Origin: Candidatus Bipolaricaulis sp.
GTDB taxonomy: Bacteria; Bipolaricaulota; Bipolaricaulia; Bipolaricaulales; Bipolaricaulaceae
DNA length: 11,470 nt
NCBI GenBank assembly: GCA_020062805.1
Contig: JAGUVP010000194.1
Span: forward strand, 1-11,470
Direction: 5' to 3'
The position numbers and the translations under genes are program-made. Positions 1 through 7,231 of the stretch are shown piece by piece. The notes below the pieces were generated by a model. It did not search any database and had not been told where the DNA came from. It saw only the letters and a program-made list of their open reading frames with translations. The stretch's first letter is position 1; each line of letters starts with the position of its first letter.

Positions 1-246
1 CGCGATCCAGCGGCGCGAGGAGCGCTCGTCTCGTTCTCCCTCGCCGGGATCCACCCCCACGACGTCGCGACCCTCCTCGACCAGGAGGGGATCGCGATCC
101 GCGGTGGGCACCACTGCGCCCAGCCCCTCCACCGAAAGTTGGGAATTCCGGCGTCATGTCGGGTCTCGTTCCACGTGTACAACACGATCGACGAAGTGGG
201 GTTGTTCCTGGAGGCGCTCGACGGCGTGTGGAAGGCGTTGGGATGA
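1..246 (+). CDS. sufS: Cysteine desulfurase SufS-type, C-terminal 81 residues (partial at 5')
   Basis: PLP-dependent cysteine desulfurase that takes sulfur from cysteine as an enzyme persulfide for Fe-S cluster assembly. Only the C-terminal domain is in the window; the reading frame enters open at base 1, and the PLP lysine lies upstream. The decisive segment is [10 protein letters not shown] (residues 34-43 of the visible part), where Cys39 is the catalytic persulfide cysteine of group II (SufS/CsdA) desulfurases. It is followed by the family block [20 protein letters not shown]. The gene ends in TGA at 244-246, overlapping the ATG of the SufU-like gene by ATGA, so the two are translationally coupled. 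Group II enzymes need a sulfur acceptor, and the next gene supplies one. The family is certain; SufS rather than CsdA follows from the SufU neighbour. Confidence 0.93.
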   Translation, partial: RDPAARGALVSFSLAGIHPHDVATLLDQEGIAIRGGHHCAQPLHRKLGIPASCRVSFHVYNTIDEVGLFLEALDGVWKALG

Positions 247-611
247 GCTACGAAGAGATCATCCTCGACCACTGGCGCCACCCCCGCAACAAGGGACGGC
301 TCCCCCATCCCGACGCCGCGGCCGTCGAGGCGAACCCCCTGTGCGGCGATGTCGTACGGATTGAGCTCGGGATCAAGGATCAGACCATCCAGGACATCCG
401 GTTCGAGGGAGAGGGGTGCGCGATCTCCTTGGCCTCTGCCTCGTTGTTGACCGAGCTCGTTCAGGGGAAGCCCGTGCCGGAAGCGGCGCGGATAGCCGAC
501 GAGGAGCTACTCTCCGCCCTGGGAGGGGTGGTGCGGACCCGCCTCACGTGCGCCCTTCTTCCACTGCGCGCTCTGCGCAAGGCGTTGGCATCGGGCTCAT
601 CCGAGACCTGA
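243..611 (+). CDS. sufU: SufU-like Fe-S cluster assembly sulfurtransferase, short form (122 aa)
   Basis: Small IscU/SufU-fold protein that would accept persulfide sulfur from the adjacent SufS. The start at 243 is chosen because the ATG overlaps the SufS stop (ATGA) and [16 protein letters not shown] is the usual SufU N-terminus; an in-frame start at 156 would run back through sufS. Visible ligands are Cys34 and Asp36 in NPLCGD, Cys59 in FEGEGCAIS and Cys103 in LTCALLP, matching C41, D43, C66 and C128 of Bacillus subtilis SufU. The spacing Cys59-Cys103 is 44 residues against 62 in B. subtilis, so the roughly 18-residue SufU insertion is missing and the spacing is IscU-like. The residue before the third Cys is Thr, not the His of IscU. 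The signature FxGxGCxISxASASLL and SufS coupling favour SufU over IscU; whether it binds zinc or acts as a scaffold cannot be told. Confidence 0.88.
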   Translation: MSYEEIILDHWRHPRNKGRLPHPDAAAVEANPLCGDVVRIELGIKDQTIQDIRFEGEGCAISLASASLLTELVQGKPVPEAARIADEELLSALGGVVRTRLTCALLPLRALRKALASGSSET

Positions 612-622
612 TCCAACCGAAC

Positions 623-639
623 CCGGGCTCGGGGCCCGG
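623..639. terminator. Short GC hairpin after sufU, possible weak terminator
   Basis: A six-base arm CCGGGC (623-628) pairs perfectly with GCCCGG (634-639) around a 5-nt loop, 12 nt after the sufU stop and before the DUF4384/PEGA start. No T-run follows on the + strand, so intrinsic termination would be weak. It may be chance in GC-rich DNA. Confidence 0.25.
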
Positions 640-666
640 TGTAGATACGGCTGGAGGTGCTTAGCC

Positions 667-1902
667 ATGGTTCGTCGTTTGCTGCGTAGCGGTCTGCTCG
701 GGTGGTGTCTCGGGTTCGTCGTGGTGACGGGTATCGTCGCCATGGGGCAAGGAGAGGTCCCCGTCGTTCCCCAGGGGATCATCCCCGTACCGGTCGAGCC
801 GGGGATCGTCGTCTCTCTCACCACGGACAAAGCGACGTATGCCCCGGGTGATGCCCTCAAGCTCACCTTCACCCTAAACCGCGACGCCTACGTGTACCTC
901 TACAACTTGACGTCGGACGGCAAGGTCAAGCTCCTCGTCCCAAACCGGTACCTGCAGGACCCGCGCTTCCCGGCCGGCAAGCACACCCTCCCCACCCCTG
1001 GCTGGACCCTGCGCGTGACCGAACCGGAGGGAACTGAGTATCTCCAGCTCGTTGCCACCGAACTCCCTCTGTCGTTCTACGAAGCCAAAGCGTTCGAGGG
1101 GGATGCGTTCCTCCTCTTCGCCGACCCCGCCAGATTTGCGGCTCAGCTGCAGACGTTGCTCGTCGGGAGATGGGGCACGGCCTGGACGAGGTTCCGTGTC
1201 CACCGCCCTCGGGCGACTCTCGGCGTGACCACGAGCCCGCGCGGGGCCGCGGTGTGGGTAGGAGGGACCTACATCGGTACATCACCCGTGTCCACCGTGG
1301 TCGCCCCGGGACGGATCCGAGTCCGAATTGAGAAAGACGGCTACGAGACCAAATCCATTGACCTGACCGTGGTGGATGGGGAAGAGGTCACCCTGGCCGT
1401 GGCTCTCTCTCCAGCACGGCCCGCCCTGTGGTCACCTGCCGCCCCTCCCACGTGGATCGCGGAGGGGGATCTCCCCGCGCCCGGGATCGGGTTGGCGGCA
1501 GGCCTAACCTCCCTTTCCATCGCCGCGGATCTCTGGATCGAGGGGCTAGGGTTCGGCGTGGCGCTCTCCCCCTCGTCTCCTCTCCCCGATCTGACCGCGC
1601 CCGACCCCGGCGGCTGGTTCGCCTGGGGGCCGGAGGTGGAAGGGTACCTCGTCGGTTGGTTATCCCTCGGGCGGGTTGGCGCTGTGATTCTCCTCGGGCT
1701 CTCAGTCCAGGAGATGGCGTGGGTCCCGCCGTGGTTTCCCTCCGGAACGCTCGCTCCGCAGGTGGTCATCGAACCGGAGACACGGACCGAGGTGCGTTTC
1801 ACGTGGGGGGCAGGCCTGGGTGTGAGCGGGTCGGGGTGGAGGGCCTACTTCCTCTGGCACTCCCGGCGGAACCTCGCCCTCGGGTTCACGATCACACCGT
1901 AG
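667..1902 (+). CDS. Secreted DUF4384 + PEGA domain envelope protein (411 aa)
   Basis: Exported protein of unknown function. An Arg-rich start followed by a hydrophobic stretch (residues about 5-27) is a signal peptide or N-terminal anchor. Residues about 47-135 form a DUF4384-like domain: a SLTTDKATYAPGD strand block, then AYVYLYNLTSDGKVKLLVPN, the hallmark of the family. Residues about 183-248 form a PEGA domain (TTSPRGAAVWVGGTYIGTSP, then GRIRVRIEKDGYE). PEGA domains are found on bacterial surface proteins. Residues 270-411 are rich in alternating hydrophobic/Gly/Trp strands and could be a small beta-barrel or sandwich; this is inference. The mature part has no cysteine. GGAGGTG at 653-659, 7 nt upstream, fixes the ATG. 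The gene converges on the large beta-helix gene and shares its terminator region. Confidence 0.82.
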   Translation: MVRRLLRSGLLGWCLGFVVVTGIVAMGQGEVPVVPQGIIPVPVEPGIVVSLTTDKATYAPGDALKLTFTLNRDAYVYLYNLTSDGKVKLLVPNRYLQDPRFPAGKHTLPTPGWTLRVTEPEGTEYLQLVATELPLSFYEAKAFEGDAFLLFADPARFAAQLQTLLVGRWGTAWTRFRVHRPRATLGVTTSPRGAAVWVGGTYIGTSPVSTVVAPGRIRVRIEKDGYETKSIDLTVVDGEEVTLAVALSPARPALWSPAAPPTWIAEGDLPAPGIGLAAGLTSLSIAADLWIEGLGFGVALSPSSPLPDLTAPDPGGWFAWGPEVEGYLVGWLSLGRVGAVILLGLSVQEMAWVPPWFPSGTLAPQVVIEPETRTEVRFTWGAGLGVSGSGWRAYFLWHSRRNLALGFTITP

Positions 1903-1933
1903 CACCCTCCGGCCCCCGCCTTAGGGTAAGAAA

Positions 1934-1958
1934 CCGGGGCGCCCCAGCGGCGCCCCGG
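1934..1958. terminator. Shared terminator hairpin between convergent genes
   Basis: Perfect 10-bp inverted repeat: CCGGGGCGCC (1934-1943), loop CCAGC, GGCGCCCCGG (1949-1958). It sits 31 nt after the DUF4384/PEGA stop and 24 nt beyond the stop of the convergent beta-helix gene. Read on the minus strand the stem is followed by TTTCTT, a usable U-tract, so it best fits the beta-helix transcript. On the plus strand the tail (CGTCGTTATG) is weaker, but the stem can serve both directions. Confidence 0.8.
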
Positions 1959-1982
1959 CGTCGTTATGAAGGGAGTGGCGAC

Positions 1983-4900
1983 CTACTCGACGACGATCTG
2001 AATCAGGATCTGTTCCTGGGTCCCGTCCCTGAAGCCGATGCCCAGGTTGTAGTAGCCCGCCGGGAGTCCTGCTGTGGGGATCGAGATCTCCTGCAGGCCG
2101 GTCTCCGGGTTGTAGTAAGTGGCACCCCAATACCAGATCGTCTGGTGGCCGTCCTCGTGGAGCTGAATCAAGGTAACCCAGGCACCGATCCCGAGAACCG
2201 GGTTGCCTTGGAAGTCTAGAAGCTCGAACGAAACGAGGATCGGTTGCCCAATCTCATAGATGGCATCCACGGTCTGGCCCTGGAACGATCCCGCGCCGCC
2301 CGCCACACCGAGATCCACGAACATCCCCGCTCCACCGGCCGGGGCAGCCCCGTACCCGAGGAGCAGTCGCACGAAGTCATCGAAGTCTGTGGTTCGATCC
2401 AAAGCGCTCAGGATAGTAGAGGAGCCGTACTCCTCAACGAGATCCTCGGCATCCGTCACACTGACCCCGAGCCGTCCCGCAAGCCACATAAGGAACAGAA
2501 GATGGTTAGGTGCCCCGGATCCCAATGCGATGATTGCCTCATCAGGATTCAGTCCGTGCTTCTCCATGAACGCCAGGACTTCGCACACCGGCTTGGGAAG
2601 GTATGGGTCGTAGTTCACACTCCCGAACGTTCGAGTGCTGGGGGGGGCGCCGCCCCACCAGTTGTAGGTGGCATCGAGTATGCCCACTCCGTCGTTGGTG
2701 ACTGTGCCGAAGAGGTCGTTCCAGTTGATGTGGATCGTCGAGGCGTCCATCCCTGCGCCCACAGTGATGTCCCCGAGGATCGTGAACCCCTGGCCCATCC
2801 GGCCGATGAGGATCCCCGCCGCATCGAACGTCATGTCGCCTGTAAGGGTTGTCGGGTTCGGGCAGCTCGTGCAACTGAAGATGCTCACCGGGCCGGTGAT
2901 CGGCGTACTGGCGTCGTACGTTCCCTCGCGGACCCTGATGGTGTCAGCAAACGGGAGCGTGTTGGCGCCGGCGATGGCTGTGTTCAGGTAGCCGCCCGTC
3001 GGCTCCGGCCCCACCGGGGCAACGATGATCAGCATCGGCCCCGTGATCTGCACGCCAGGCTGAGCTGGATCCCCATCCGGGTCCGTACCCAGCCACGGGC
3101 TGAAGATCACGCTGTCACTCACCAGGTCTCCTGCTCCGGCGGGATTGCTCGCGTGCATCGGTCCCTCGGGGTCGCCCCACCAGTTCAGGGCTGCGTCGAC
3201 AGTGACAGCGTTAGCGTTGAACACGCCCCACGCTCCGGTGCTGAATGCGTTGTAATGAGCAACAACGTCGCCGGGGCCAAAGACTGCGTCACCGTCTACG
3301 TAGATTGCGGCCCACTGGGTGCCAGGCCCGAAGAAGTTTCGGAGGATCTCTATGTCACTAGCTGTTAGCGTGCCCATCCAATAAAGGCCGACGTCGATGT
3401 GCTCCCAGCCGCTGTTGACGAACGTGTTGCTGTCGATCAGCGCGCCCGAAACACTGCCCGAGGAGAGTCCGAGGGCTGTCTCGGAGTGATCCGAGAAGAC
3501 GTTGCCGACCACGTGAAGACCCGTCACGTTCGAGCTCCCCCGGATGAGCAGGCCCCACCGGTTGAACCCAAACACTGAGTCAGCGATGACAGCTCCGTCA
3601 ACCATGGCGTTCTGAATGTGAATGCCCTGGTAGACGCTACTTGCGAACTGGGTATCGCGAATTTCGAGATCCGAGACCGTTGCCCCGTGGATGTACATTC
3701 CGTGTTCGTGCTGCCCCACGAAGCTGCTGTTCTCCACAGTGAGTCCGTGGACGTGCGTTGCAGCGCCGGTGATGCCGATGCCGATCTTATTCAGAAGGAA
3801 CGCTGAGTCTCGAACCACCAGATCGTCCACCTGGGCTCCACCTGAGACATTGATGCCCTCGTTTCCGCTAAGGAGGAATACGCTCCCATCAACGAGAAGG
3901 CCGTCAACGGCCGCTCCGGCGAGGATCTGAATGCCGTGCAGCGTGTTCTCAACGAACAAGGAGGAGGTCACGGACGCATCAGCGACAGCAGTGCCCGTGC
4001 CGCTGATACCCAGACCTACCCGGTTATGCAGGAACGCGCTGTCTACAACAAACAGACCCGTGACCTGTGCGCCGTTCATGACCACCAAGCCCTCTTGCCC
4101 ATGGCCGCTCAGCGAAGCCCCAGCAAGCGTGAGATTCTCGATCACAATGTCCTCGCCAGGGATGTGAGCCCACAGCCCCCCATCGATGAGGACACCGTAG
4201 GCTCCGCCCGAGGTGTTGATGGAGATCAGCACGTCCTCCAGTGCCTCGCCGCCCGGCGATCGCAGGGTGATCGCCGCCCCAGCAGATGGGGAGATACTGG
4301 CATTGTCGCCGATTAGGTTGAGTGGCTTGTACACCTGGACGTTCTCTGCGTACGTGCCTGCCTGTACAAAGACTACGTCTCCATCGCGCGCCAGGTCAAC
4401 TGCTCTCTGGATGTAGCCGGGGCTCGGCTCAGGGCCTGCCTGGGCGACGATGAACGTCCAGGTGGGCTGCGAGGGGTCGTTCCCGAGCCACGGGCTGTAC
4501 GCCACGTTGCCGGCGATCTGGCCCGCGAGAGGCCCCGTGTCCTGCCCCCACCAGTTGCCTGTGGCGTCGAGGAGCGGTGCTCCGCTGGCCATGTTGGCCA
4601 CGTCCACTGGGTAGTTCCCTGTGATCGTGTTGCCGTAGATCTCCACCGTAGAGGCGTTCACGGCGGAGCCGATCGTGATGCCGCCGGGGGTTCCCCACTT
4701 TCCGGTGGCTAGCGTATTGTCGACGATCGTGTTGTAGCGGATGACGATATTGCTGATCCCAAATGCCAAGTAGATCGCACCGTTCTCGGTGGTGGCGCCC
4801 ATCACTGTGTTGCCTTCAACCACCACGTCGCTTGCGTACACGGTGATCCCATCCTGAGCTGTGTTCATCACCAGGTTGCCGATAATCCAACCGCCGCTCA

Positions 4901-5621
4901 GGGTCGCATTGCCGCTGGACTTCCGCCCCAGCTTGATGCCGTCGTTCTTCGTCGTCGTATCCACGATGTTCCCGACGATCCACGTGTACTCGGAATCATA
5001 GATGTAGATAGCAGCATTCTCGCTGCCGCTGTTGAAGATCTCGTTGTATTCGATCCGGCCATTCGTGACCCGGTCGAAGTTGATCGCATCGCCGGGCGAG
5101 GGGATGTTGTAGATGTAGTTGTACGCAATCACGGGAGACTCACCGCAACGGATCTTGACCGCCTCGTTCATCGTCGAGCCCGTGTTCGTGATGATGTTGT
5201 AGGCGACCGTTGCGTTCTCAGAGGTGAACGACGTGCTGCTGTCGTGGATGATGTTCGTGTCCTTGTTGCTGATGTTCGCTTCGATTGAGAACCCGTTGAT
5301 CACAACGTCGTGGGCCTGAATGTCGAACACCGTAGTGGTGCTCGTCAACAACGTCTCTGGGCCTGTTCGCCCACCCGCGCTGGGCCGCGGATCCACATTC
5401 GCCTGCGCCCCAAGAATGGTTAGCATCTTGGTTACGTTGATCGTTCCGGTCAGGTTGTACGTCCCTGCGGCGACGACGATCGTGTCCCCCGCCGTCGCGG
5501 TGTCAATCACGGCCTGGATATCGTCCCCAGGGTTCACATGCCATGTCGCCGCCAGCCCTCCGATCGAAACCAGCAGGGCGAGCCCTGCCAGTAGCCACCC
5601 AGATCGCGCTGTTCCTGCCAT
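1983..5621 (-). CDS. Large secreted right-handed parallel beta-helix protein (1212 aa)
   Basis: Exported surface or secreted protein of pectate-lyase/NosD-like beta-helix architecture; substrate unknown. The ATG at 5621 is preferred over an in-frame GTG at 5663 because AGGAGG lies 5 nt upstream and it gives a clean signal peptide (MAGTARSGWLLAGLALLVSI, cleavage near residue 25). Three modules follow. Each opens with a block such as GDTIVVAAGTY and closes with NWWG (residues 356, 813, 987), the first two continuing into SPWLG. Module 2 holds nine regular 25-26-residue coils (residues 520-746). Residues about 1010-1105 look helical (EVLAFMEKHGLNPDEAI); about 1110-1212 look like a beta-sandwich, possibly for attachment. 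I see no catalytic signature of a known polysaccharide lyase, so binding or adhesion is as likely as catalysis. The gene appears less GC-rich than the housekeeping genes around it. A roughly 145-nt leader separates it from its promoter. Confidence 0.85.
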   Translation of the reverse strand: MAGTARSGWLLAGLALLVSIGGLAATWHVNPGDDIQAVIDTATAGDTIVVAAGTYNLTGTINVTKMLTILGAQANVDPRPSAGGRTGPETLLTSTTTVFDIQAHDVVINGFSIEANISNKDTNIIHDSSTSFTSENATVAYNIITNTGSTMNEAVKIRCGESPVIAYNYIYNIPSPGDAINFDRVTNGRIEYNEIFNSGSENAAIYIYDSEYTWIVGNIVDTTTKNDGIKLGRKSSGNATLSGGWIIGNLVMNTAQDGITVYASDVVVEGNTVMGATTENGAIYLAFGISNIVIRYNTIVDNTLATGKWGTPGGITIGSAVNASTVEIYGNTITGNYPVDVANMASGAPLLDATGNWWGQDTGPLAGQIAGNVAYSPWLGNDPSQPTWTFIVAQAGPEPSPGYIQRAVDLARDGDVVFVQAGTYAENVQVYKPLNLIGDNASISPSAGAAITLRSPGGEALEDVLISINTSGGAYGVLIDGGLWAHIPGEDIVIENLTLAGASLSGHGQEGLVVMNGAQVTGLFVVDSAFLHNRVGLGISGTGTAVADASVTSSLFVENTLHGIQILAGAAVDGLLVDGSVFLLSGNEGINVSGGAQVDDLVVRDSAFLLNKIGIGITGAATHVHGLTVENSSFVGQHEHGMYIHGATVSDLEIRDTQFASSVYQGIHIQNAMVDGAVIADSVFGFNRWGLLIRGSSNVTGLHVVGNVFSDHSETALGLSSGSVSGALIDSNTFVNSGWEHIDVGLYWMGTLTASDIEILRNFFGPGTQWAAIYVDGDAVFGPGDVVAHYNAFSTGAWGVFNANAVTVDAALNWWGDPEGPMHASNPAGAGDLVSDSVIFSPWLGTDPDGDPAQPGVQITGPMLIIVAPVGPEPTGGYLNTAIAGANTLPFADTIRVREGTYDASTPITGPVSIFSCTSCPNPTTLTGDMTFDAAGILIGRMGQGFTILGDITVGAGMDASTIHINWNDLFGTVTNDGVGILDATYNWWGGAPPSTRTFGSVNYDPYLPKPVCEVLAFMEKHGLNPDEAIIALGSGAPNHLLFLMWLAGRLGVSVTDAEDLVEEYGSSTILSALDRTTDFDDFVRLLLGYGAAPAGGAGMFVDLGVAGGAGSFQGQTVDAIYEIGQPILVSFELLDFQGNPVLGIGAWVTLIQLHEDGHQTIWYWGATYYNPETGLQEISIPTAGLPAGYYNLGIGFRDGTQEQILIQIVVE
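3384..4064 (-). repeat. Nine tandem 25-26-residue beta-helix coils inside the surface protein
   Basis: Residues 520-746 divide into nine consecutive units beginning V-x-G/D-L/A, with Phe at unit position 11 and a Gly-rich turn near the end, e.g. VTGLFVVDSAF, VDGLLVDGSVF, VDDLVVRDSAF, VSDLEIRDTQF. The first four are 26 residues, the next four 25, and the ninth is cut short at 23. This is one beta-helix rung per unit. The units are protein-level repeats; the DNA has diverged. Confidence 0.75.
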
Positions 5622-5626
5622 CCTGC

Positions 5627-5632
5627 CCTCCT
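5627..5632 (-). promoter_or_regulatory. Ribosome binding site deciding the beta-helix start
   Basis: AGGAGG on the minus strand with a 5-nt spacer to the ATG at 5621-5619. The upstream in-frame GTG (5663-5661) has no comparable site, so the shorter protein with the better signal peptide is preferred. Confidence 0.75.
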
Positions 5633-5772
5633 CTCCCTTATCTGTGTTTGTGAAGCTTGCCACTTCCGGGACCCGAACACCCAGCTGATCGACCGCCTTC
5701 TCTGCCTCCGAATGCCACCCCCCAGCAAAGATCCGCCATCTGTAGTGGCGACCCCACCAACACTATAGATTC

Positions 5773-5801
5773 TGTATACAACGGGATCTGAACCGCGTCA
5801 A
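5773..5801 (-). promoter_or_regulatory. Sigma70-like promoter of the beta-helix gene
   Basis: On the minus strand, -35 TTGACG (5801-5796, 5 of 6 consensus) and -10 TATACA (5778-5773, 4 of 6) are separated by exactly 17 bp. Transcription would start near 5766, giving a leader of about 145 nt. The -10 lies within the 8-bp palindrome TGTATACA (5773-5780), a possible operator half-covering the element. Confidence 0.6.
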
Positions 5802-5802
5802 G

Positions 5803-5815
5803 GGACACTATGTCC
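5803..5815. promoter_or_regulatory. Inverted repeat GGACA-CTA-TGTCC upstream of the promoter
   Basis: Perfect 5-bp arms around a 3-nt centre, one base beyond the -35 of the beta-helix promoter on its upstream side. The position suits an activator site or an operator serving both divergent genes. CACTAT also occurs at 5761-5766, 5806-5811 and 5826-5831. The arms are short, so chance is possible. Confidence 0.35.
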
Positions 5816-5882
5816 TGCCGGCAACCACTATAAACGGATTCGCTGTGTTGTTAATGGAGATTCGCGGATCACGTTACAACGC

Positions 5883-6122
5883 GTGCCCGAATGCTTGGCC
5901 AGTCATGGCGCCGATGATGGGCTTGTGGATCTGCATTCGCGGGAGCTTCGTATTCGCGTTGCTGGGGCCAAGGAGCATCCCCGCACCGTCGTCGAGTAGA
6001 AAGCCCGACCGGCAGCGTCCCCTCTCTCTGCGAGCGGTGTCCTGGAGAACCAGATCCTGGTGTTTGATCCCGATAGCCGCCCTCGCTACACTGCGCGGAG
6101 TCTGGGGATGGTGGTGAGATGA
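5883..6122 (+). pseudogene. Coding-like frame interrupted by one in-frame TAG, upstream of the second DUF4384 gene
   Basis: This frame has protein-like composition: from a possible GTG at 5883 it reads VPECLASHGADDGLVDLHSR and ends in RTVVE, TAG (5997-5999). It then continues in the same frame through VLENQILVFDPDSRPRYTAR to TGA at 6120-6122. That last TGA overlaps the ATG of the next gene (6119) as ATGA, the arrangement expected of a real upstream cistron. The competing ATG-started frame (5845-6117, 90 aa) is Trp/Cys/Met-rich and looks like a shadow. I do not recognise the product. It may be a decayed gene, a two-part gene, or a sequencing error at the TAG. The open frame extends back to a stop at 5766-5768, so the true 5' end is unknown; no ribosome site is seen near the GTG. 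Confidence 0.4.
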
Positions 6123-7231
6123 ACGCTAGAACGACAAGCGTCATCCTTGTGTCTCTCTTCACAGTGACGTGCAGCGCTCAGTTATCTGACCTCACGCTGC
6201 AGCGGCTTCATGGAGCGACTCTACTCGCCGCTCGGCCTCTGGAGTTATCGGTGAACGCGGGCTGCTCAAGAACGTATTGCGCAGAGGAGCAGATGGTGAT
6301 CTCGGTGAAGTCTCCCATTGACGGGTATCTCTATCTCTTCTACTTTCGTGCCGATGGCGAAGTGACGATGATGCTGTTTCCGTGCCGTCACTTCTGGGAA
6401 GATTTCCCGGTTGTTGTCGCGGCAGACACGCTTCTCACCATTCCCCCTGATGGCGCGAGGATCTCTCTGGCCATAGCGCCCCCCCTGGGTACAGAGGCGG
6501 TATTGGGCTTGGTGATTCCCAGCGAGCAGACGGATCTGGTCTCCTATTTCCGCGCCTATGATGCCAGCGAGTATGCGTATCGGACCGGCGATCAAGAGGG
6601 GTTCGCCCTGTTTCTCGCTAGGAAGATCGTCGATCTACAGGCACGAGGTGTCGAATGTGCCGTTTCTATCTGTGTCTTCAACTCCGCACCTGCGCTGCCA
6701 GCGGCCGCCCCCGCCCCGTCCCCGCCATCGCTGCTTGTGAACACCTGTGCGGTGGGCCCCGAGTTCCGATGCGCCTCCGGCGAACTGCCGCAGGGATGCC
6801 TTCCCGAGGAAACGGACATCGCCACATTGCCGCGCGAACAGCTTCCCGATTCGTCCGGCCCCGGGGACGATGCGATCCTCCTCCCCGCCGGCCATTACAC
6901 AGGGGCACTCGGTGAAGGTGATTGGCATGACTGGTACAGAATCCGCGCCACGTACGGTGATGCGTTCGTCGTCTGGCTTGACCCGGGTGGCCTCGTTGTT
7001 GATCTCTACCTCGTTCACGACCCGTGTGGCGACGTGCTTGCCGAGTGCCTGTCAGTAGAAGCTGCCACGGCAATGCATGTCCCGTGCTATGCAGGGGTGG
7101 GGTGTCCGAATCTCGGCGAATGCTTCCTGGACGGGGAGTGTCGGTTCTTCATCCGCGTGGTTTGGCGCGGCGGGAGCGGGAACTATCGCTTGTCCATCCT
7201 CAAGGGATTCCCCGAGATTCCATCGCCGTAG
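6119..7231 (+). CDS. Secreted cysteine-rich DUF4384 + PPC-like protein (370 aa)
   Basis: Exported protein of unknown function. Residues 1-20 (MNARTTSVILVSLFTVTCSA) are a signal peptide; the Cys at 18 does not sit in a convincing lipobox. Residues about 41-145 form a DUF4384-like domain (DGYLYLFYFRADGEVTMMLFPC), paralogous in layout to the protein at 667-1902. An Ala/Pro linker (189-204) leads to a region with CAVGPEFRC and then a PPC-like beta domain (about 255-360: GDWHDWYRIRATYGDAFVVWLDP, ending NYRLSILKG). PPC domains are small beta modules on secreted proteins. The mature protein carries 14 cysteines, suggesting disulfides. No strong ribosome site precedes the ATG, but it overlaps the TGA of the upstream frame, which points to translational coupling. 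It is divergent from the beta-helix gene and may share its control region. Confidence 0.78.
   Translation: MNARTTSVILVSLFTVTCSAQLSDLTLQRLHGATLLAARPLELSVNAGCSRTYCAEEQMVISVKSPIDGYLYLFYFRADGEVTMMLFPCRHFWEDFPVVVAADTLLTIPPDGARISLAIAPPLGTEAVLGLVIPSEQTDLVSYFRAYDASEYAYRTGDQEGFALFLARKIVDLQARGVECAVSICVFNSAPALPAAAPAPSPPSLLVNTCAVGPEFRCASGELPQGCLPEETDIATLPREQLPDSSGPGDDAILLPAGHYTGALGEGDWHDWYRIRATYGDAFVVWLDPGGLVVDLYLVHDPCGDVLAECLSVEAATAMHVPCYAGVGCPNLGECFLDGECRFFIRVVWRGGSGNYRLSILKGFPEIPSP

Noticed and set aside
640..648. TGTAGATAC as an extended -10 for the DUF4384/PEGA gene
   Set aside because: Only about half the consensus is met and no -35 lies at the right distance.
2244..3368. A 374-codon open frame on the plus strand opposite the beta-helix gene
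   Set aside because: Antisense shadow: Arg/His-rich, no ribosome site and no recognisable domain, while the minus strand encodes an unmistakable beta-helix.
5622..5765. Riboswitch in the long leader of the beta-helix gene
   Set aside because: No conserved riboswitch core, including the c-di-GMP type, and no strong sequestering hairpin over the AGGAGG could be found by eye.
5845..6117. A 90-aa ATG-started frame upstream of the second DUF4384 gene
   Set aside because: Trp/Cys/Met-rich composition unlike real proteins; the frame ending at 6122 in the same DNA looks more protein-like.
5869..6162. Minus-strand 97-aa frame in the divergent region
   Set aside because: No ribosome site and shadow-like composition; it overlaps the signal peptide of the plus-strand gene.
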